Assembly (NCBI GenBank): GCA_014607495.2
Contig: CP053157.1
Span: forward strand, 8,866,001 to 8,930,000
Source: Carposina sasakii
Lineage: Eukaryota > Arthropoda > Insecta > Lepidoptera > Carposinidae
Direction: 5' to 3'
DNA length: 64,000 nt
Shown piece by piece: positions 59,841 through 64,000 of the stretch (the first letter of the stretch is position 1; every line of letters starts with the position of its first letter). A model generated the notes under the pieces. That model was not told the origin of the DNA and did not search any database. It worked only from the letters and a program-made list of their open reading frames with translations. The translations under genes were made by a program, and so were the position numbers.

Positions 59841-60359
59841 TATAAATTGGTAACACAAAGATGTCGGTGCCAATTATTTACCTTGGTATACTGTAATTCT
59901 CGGTTGATCAATATTGCTGTACCTCCCTACGAGTAGCACCAATAAAATCAATAGCGCAGAACGGTTGTTTAATCTTGCTAAACTTCACATTTTCTATAAG
60001 ACACAAAATCTGCTTTACTTAAAAAATTGCGACCGTTGAAACAAATTATAAAAATCATAATTATATAGATTGCCGTGTTTGATCCTACTTGACTTTTTAA
60101 TATCATCGATAATACGCGTTATCGATGGTATAGGGCCACAGGGGCCACAGGTGCGGTCTCTATGGTCTCAATAAAATTCTTTGTAACAATTGGTTAAAAA
60201 AAACAAAAAGGCTGTGAACAAACTGTATTACACTTCACATCAAAGGCATTTGTGCCATCTAAATGATCTGGTTAATATAAGATGGATTAATTTATATCAA
60301 GCGTTTATATTCGGTAGTTCAAATCTCCAATTGGATCGACAGTTTCAAAAAGGGGATAA

Positions 60360-60632
60360 ATGACAATATTTGTCCATTTTGACTTATTGACGTACACGTT
60401 ATCCATCTCTAAACGTACAGGTAGACATGAGGTAGTCACATTTATTGGCTTCGCTCTACTGAAATGTTATTCAGATGAATTTATTATATTTATATGTATT
60501 TATAGTTGCATGCTAGGTGCTTGGATCTGGCTTCTCGTTGCGACTGTAGTGTCTTGTGTTCGTGATCATGAGTCGGTAGATCCGAGGGTCAGCGGTGGGT
60601 ATAGGGCCCGGTGGTGGGCGATCCCTCAATAG
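60360..60632 (+). CDS. Orphan open reading frame of 90 codons, function unknown
   Basis: An ATG-to-TAG frame whose last third (60507-60632) is GC-rich compared with flanks and reads like a membrane segment (LGAWIWLLVATVVSCV) followed by a polar tail (RDHESVDPRVSGG, YRARWWAIPQ). A possible acceptor (tttatag) ends near 60506, so the GC-rich part could be a terminal exon of a small gene instead of part of a longer ORF. I recognise no family. It sits between the SLC17 poly(A) signals and a block of MITEs; chance or an old insertion remains possible. Confidence 0.22.
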   Translation: MTIFVHFDLLTYTLSISKRTGRHEVVTFIGFALLKCYSDEFIIFICIYSCMLGAWIWLLVATVVSCVRDHESVDPRVSGGYRARWWAIPQ

Positions 60633-61030
60633 GAATTTATTCCTTTCTTGAAACTGCTAGTTCAATTGGAAATAAGCATGGTCCGTGTTATTACAAAAGA
60701 ATTTAGACATTTTTTTGAACTTTTCTCAATTTGGACAGAAATTCATTTAGTTGTAAAATTTAAACAGTGTCTAAATTTATACGCGGTTTTGTAATAACAA
60801 CGGATGCCTTTAGCTTCAGTACATGAAATCACTATAGGGTCATTTACTTAATTTCTTTTTCATTATCTTAATACGTAATATGAGATGCTAAATTATGTTT
60901 TACTAAAATAAATCATTTTACCAGTGATAAAACTAGTAAAGCTTTAAATGAAATATTACAACTTTTATTATCTTTATAAATTTTTCATTTTTTTATTAAT
61001 AATTTTTATAACTTTTATTTCACTTAACAA

Positions 61031-61520
61031 CAGTGGGGGCGTTCAAGTATTACGTAACGCAATTTGGGGGGGAAGGGGTCTCGTAAAACATTACGATGTG
61101 TTACAGGGACAGGAGGGGTCTTTCTTACAATACGTTACGCAACATTGTTTCTCTTTTTAAATAAAAAATTAGGGAATTAAAACTCCCAAATTGGCAACTC
61201 TTTTCGTTTACGTTTTACGGGGAATCCCTCGATTGTATTAGTCTGGTCGTCATTTTTAATTTGTCATCGCAAGTTGGCAACCTTTACATTTATATTTCAC
61301 ATGGAATGCCTAGATTGTATTGTACGTCATTTAATGTTGTTTTTGTGTGTTGTTACATAACTTTTTGCGACTATAGGGTAAAAATGATCACTCGAGTATT
61401 GCGTAACGTTTAGAGAGGGGAAGAGGGGTACAGAAAAACGTTACAGTGCGTTACAAGAGGGGAGGGGGGGGTCAAAAATCTTCAAAAATTGCGTTACGTA
61501 ATACTTGAACGCTCCCAGTG
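61031..61520. mobile_element. MITE with gcgttcaagtattacgtaac ends
   Basis: The left end cagtgggggcgttcaagta is inverted at the right end tacttgaacgctcccagtg; inner copies of gttacgtaa/ttacgtaac text occur on both sides. About 490 bp, no transposase. Confidence 0.8.
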
Positions 61521-61540
61521 TTAGCTGCATAGTAATATGT

Positions 61541-61731
61541 CCCCTGATTACGTAAAAGCAAAAGCAAAGCCGAAGCCGCGCGATCGCGATAATTGAGAGT
61601 GTGTGCGTGCGCGCAACGAGCCCTCGGCGTCCTCCCGCGCCCCGCACCTGACTCGCCCTAGCACACACACACTCTCAATTATCGCGATCGCGCGGCTTCG
61701 GCTTTGCTATTGCTTTTACGTAATCAGAGGG
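61541..61731. mobile_element. MITE of the gattacgtaaaagcaa family, near-perfect palindrome
   Basis: About 70-bp arms (ccctgattacgtaaaagc ... gcgcgatcgcgataattgag) meet around a GC-rich centre. The arms are nearly identical, so the copy looks young or selectively maintained. The relative at 2405-2593 is older. Confidence 0.85.
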
Positions 61732-63035
61732 ATGAACTATAATTGAAGGATAAAGTTGATGCTGTCTCTTTCTTAATCAAGCTTTAGAGAAAGACATTAT
61801 CAAATCAGTTAGAATAGAACTTATCTACCCATTGAAAAATCTGTCATTACCTATAGTGATCTCGTGTACTGGAAGCTTCATATTCTTAAACAGTCATAAA
61901 AGACAATATCTTTCAGTTAAATTTTTACTTTAGTTTAACTATAATTAACATAGATAATACAATTGGAATGTTTGAATGAAATTTATGTTAACGCGACACT
62001 TATGCCCAATTTTCAATTTAATTATTTTTGTTATACATAATTTCAATTATGTAACAAGAACAAGTAAGTATGTTTGTACAAGATTATAATTATTATTAAA
62101 TCAATTATCATTACATGTGATACATAATTTATTATATTAATTGCATGTAATAATATGATGGTTTTTTTTAATAGAGATGTTCACAAGTTATGTGGTTTAA
62201 CAGGACACATTATTTAAACAATATATTGAATATTATAATATTGATCAAAACATACTTATTAAGATATATGCATTGCGAGTTATAATATTTATTACATGAG
62301 ATGATAGTATGAGTTTTTTTTTACATTAAATTTGTAATTAAATTTGATTAAAATAATTATAGTTTCAAACAAAAATATAAAAAGCCTTTTTTTACCCATC
62401 AACAAAATATAAAGATATGCTAAACATTTATAATACATAGAATAGTGACACCTGATACAATTTAATTTTTATAATACAAGTAACAAAAACTTACCTGCCT
62501 ACTTATGCAAATAAATAAATATTATATTGATTTCTTTTTTTAATAAATATACTTAAACATAAGCAGATGGAACGCACAGAACTAATTGTGAAGTCAATTT
62601 TAACCCGTTTCGTTGGGACATGTAGTTTTTGACACCCATACAAGTGTGTTTCAGTCATTAAGCCCCTTAACTCAGGCGCTGGTGTCATTGTGACTATATC
62701 ATTGTATGTATTGTTCCACGAAATATCGTGGGACTTCATTATTGCAACGGACATAATGAAGCGATAGTCACCCGTGCTTTGCACTTACGAGATTATAAGT
62801 TTTAATAAGCATAAACAAGTTTTTTCTGTGGATATTTTCTATGCTATTATATTTATCTTCACTCTATGTTGTGCGCGCTCCCATTGCCTTATTTATCTAA
62901 GAAACTTATCTACAAAGTTATACTTTGGAACAATTACAAAGGAGGAAAGCGTTTATCTCGTCACTTTCATCATTCTTTCTCGATCCCATATCACTACAAC
63001 TATAAGAAAATATAAAAAATTCCAATTCGAAATCG

Positions 63036-63868
63036 TGGCCATATCGTAGAAATCCATGTGCTCGAGCATATGAAATGGTCGCATTTCATGAAAAGTTCAA
63101 CTGTCTAACAATATGGCCACACATATGATAAAAATGGTTTGGGCAGATCGATGATTAAAAATCGTTTCTCGATATGGGCAACTAAACGCCCGATCATTTC
63201 ATGAAGTGGTCAAGATTATTGATCATATCGTAAAATAGTTACATGAATCACCGGTAGAGGCGCTGCACGCGTTTTATTTATGTGTGAAGATGGCGGATTT
63301 TTCTTTTTAGGTTATAAAACAAATTAAAGAGAGTAGGGTGACTATGCAGAAGAAGTTCACGGATAGTGTGTTATATTGTATAATGTATATTAGACTTAAT
63401 GGTGGTTTATAATAATATTGTTAAACAAAAACCTTAGATTACGATAGGTTAGGTTAGGTTAGACTATGACAAATGACGCACGAGCCGAGCGAGCGGAGCG
63501 AGCGTGCCCAGGCAGCGTCCGGCGATGTGCCAGATGCGAATCGCTTTTGTAAAGTCTTTTATGTTTTTAAATATTATATTGTGAAAATATCACATAAATA
63601 ATAGCAAAAAAAAATCATACCATCATACCTTATGGTATACTTATATATGGTGTACGGTATATATTATTTATATAAGCTCTTACCACATTCGGATTTTATG
63701 GACACCCTGTTAATATGATTTGGCCAAACGTGGATGACAAAATCGTGAAATGTAGACGATTTAACGATCTGGTCAAATTGAATTGGCCACTTCATGAAAT
63801 GCGACCACTTCATGAAATGCTCGACCATTTCATGAAATGATCAATTTAACAATATGGCCACGACATAT
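63036..63868. mobile_element. DNA-type element with subterminal ttcatgaaatggtc repeats
   Basis: The margins (63036-63250 and 63720-63868) are inverted relatives: cgtggccatat at both tips and several copies of the near-palindrome atttcatgaaatggtcg. The centre includes a run of taggttaggttaggtta and a CpG-rich gagcgagcggagcgagcg. No transposase frame seen. Confidence 0.65.
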
Positions 63869-64000
63869 ACAAAAATAAATCATAATGTTAGTTATAAATA
63901 TAAATTTTGGTAAAAAGGAGTAATAGGTACTTACTAACTCACGACAGAGCGCTCTAAACGTCTCAAAGATCGGTTTTTGAGCGCAGCATGTTAGTCTGAT

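Larger units (their letters stand above)
59840..64000. other. Gene-poor right end of the window
   Basis: Apart from the orphan ORF (60360-60632) and the mobile elements listed, 61750-63030 is very AT-rich with no exon I can support. The part after 63868 shows nothing recognisable. Confidence 0.55.

Noticed and set aside
1..64000. CRISPR array, bacterial operon, integrated virus or reverse-transcriptase gene
   Set aside because: No regularly spaced identical repeats, no operon-style genes, and no reverse transcriptase, integrase, capsid or transposase motif in any frame I read.

Overview
The window is animal nuclear DNA: AT-rich, with intron-split genes, GT/AG splice sites and dense short transposable elements. 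Ionotropic receptors of the insect-specific IR75 type, Helitron-like and SINE-like repeats ending in forms common in moths and butterflies, and a short TTAGG run point to Lepidoptera; the species cannot be named. No bacterial operon, CRISPR array, rRNA, intact tRNA or virus was seen. I rebuilt the genes by hand from splice sites and reading phase, and every exon joint of the five multi-exon genes keeps frame. LAYOUT: 821-996 (+) is the last exon of an unidentified gene entering from the left. 997-8381 holds no gene I can support and many repeats. 8382-13572 (-) is a complete ten-exon INPP5E-type inositol polyphosphate 5-phosphatase of 639 residues ending in a CaaX box. 15712-19987 (-) is a four-exon GPI-anchored Ly6/uPAR protein of 157 residues with Helitron-like and hAT-type insertions in its introns. 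21555-25593 and 26023-30255 (-) are two intact tandem IR75-type ionotropic receptors of 628 and 633 residues, each with eleven exons. 32801-59207 (+) is an SLC17/sialin-type MFS transporter; two first exons, at 32801 and 41502, join the same seven downstream exons in the same phase, giving 521 or 492 residues. 59208-64000 is mainly repeats, with one orphan ORF. FUNCTION: The genes are independent, not an operon. INPP5E trims phosphoinositides, in animals especially in cilia. Insect IRs act in the ciliated dendrites of chemosensory neurons, and Ly6 proteins work at the cell surface, but nothing here shows shared regulation. The strongest biological points are the two N-termini of the SLC17 gene, only one of which carries a lysosomal-type dileucine signal, and the IR75 pair, in which one copy has lost the usual ligand-lobe motif. 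The repeats give a readable insertion history, including a SINE with a 13-bp target duplication, a hAT MITE with an 8-bp duplication and several nested insertions. I found no convincing wholly new system.
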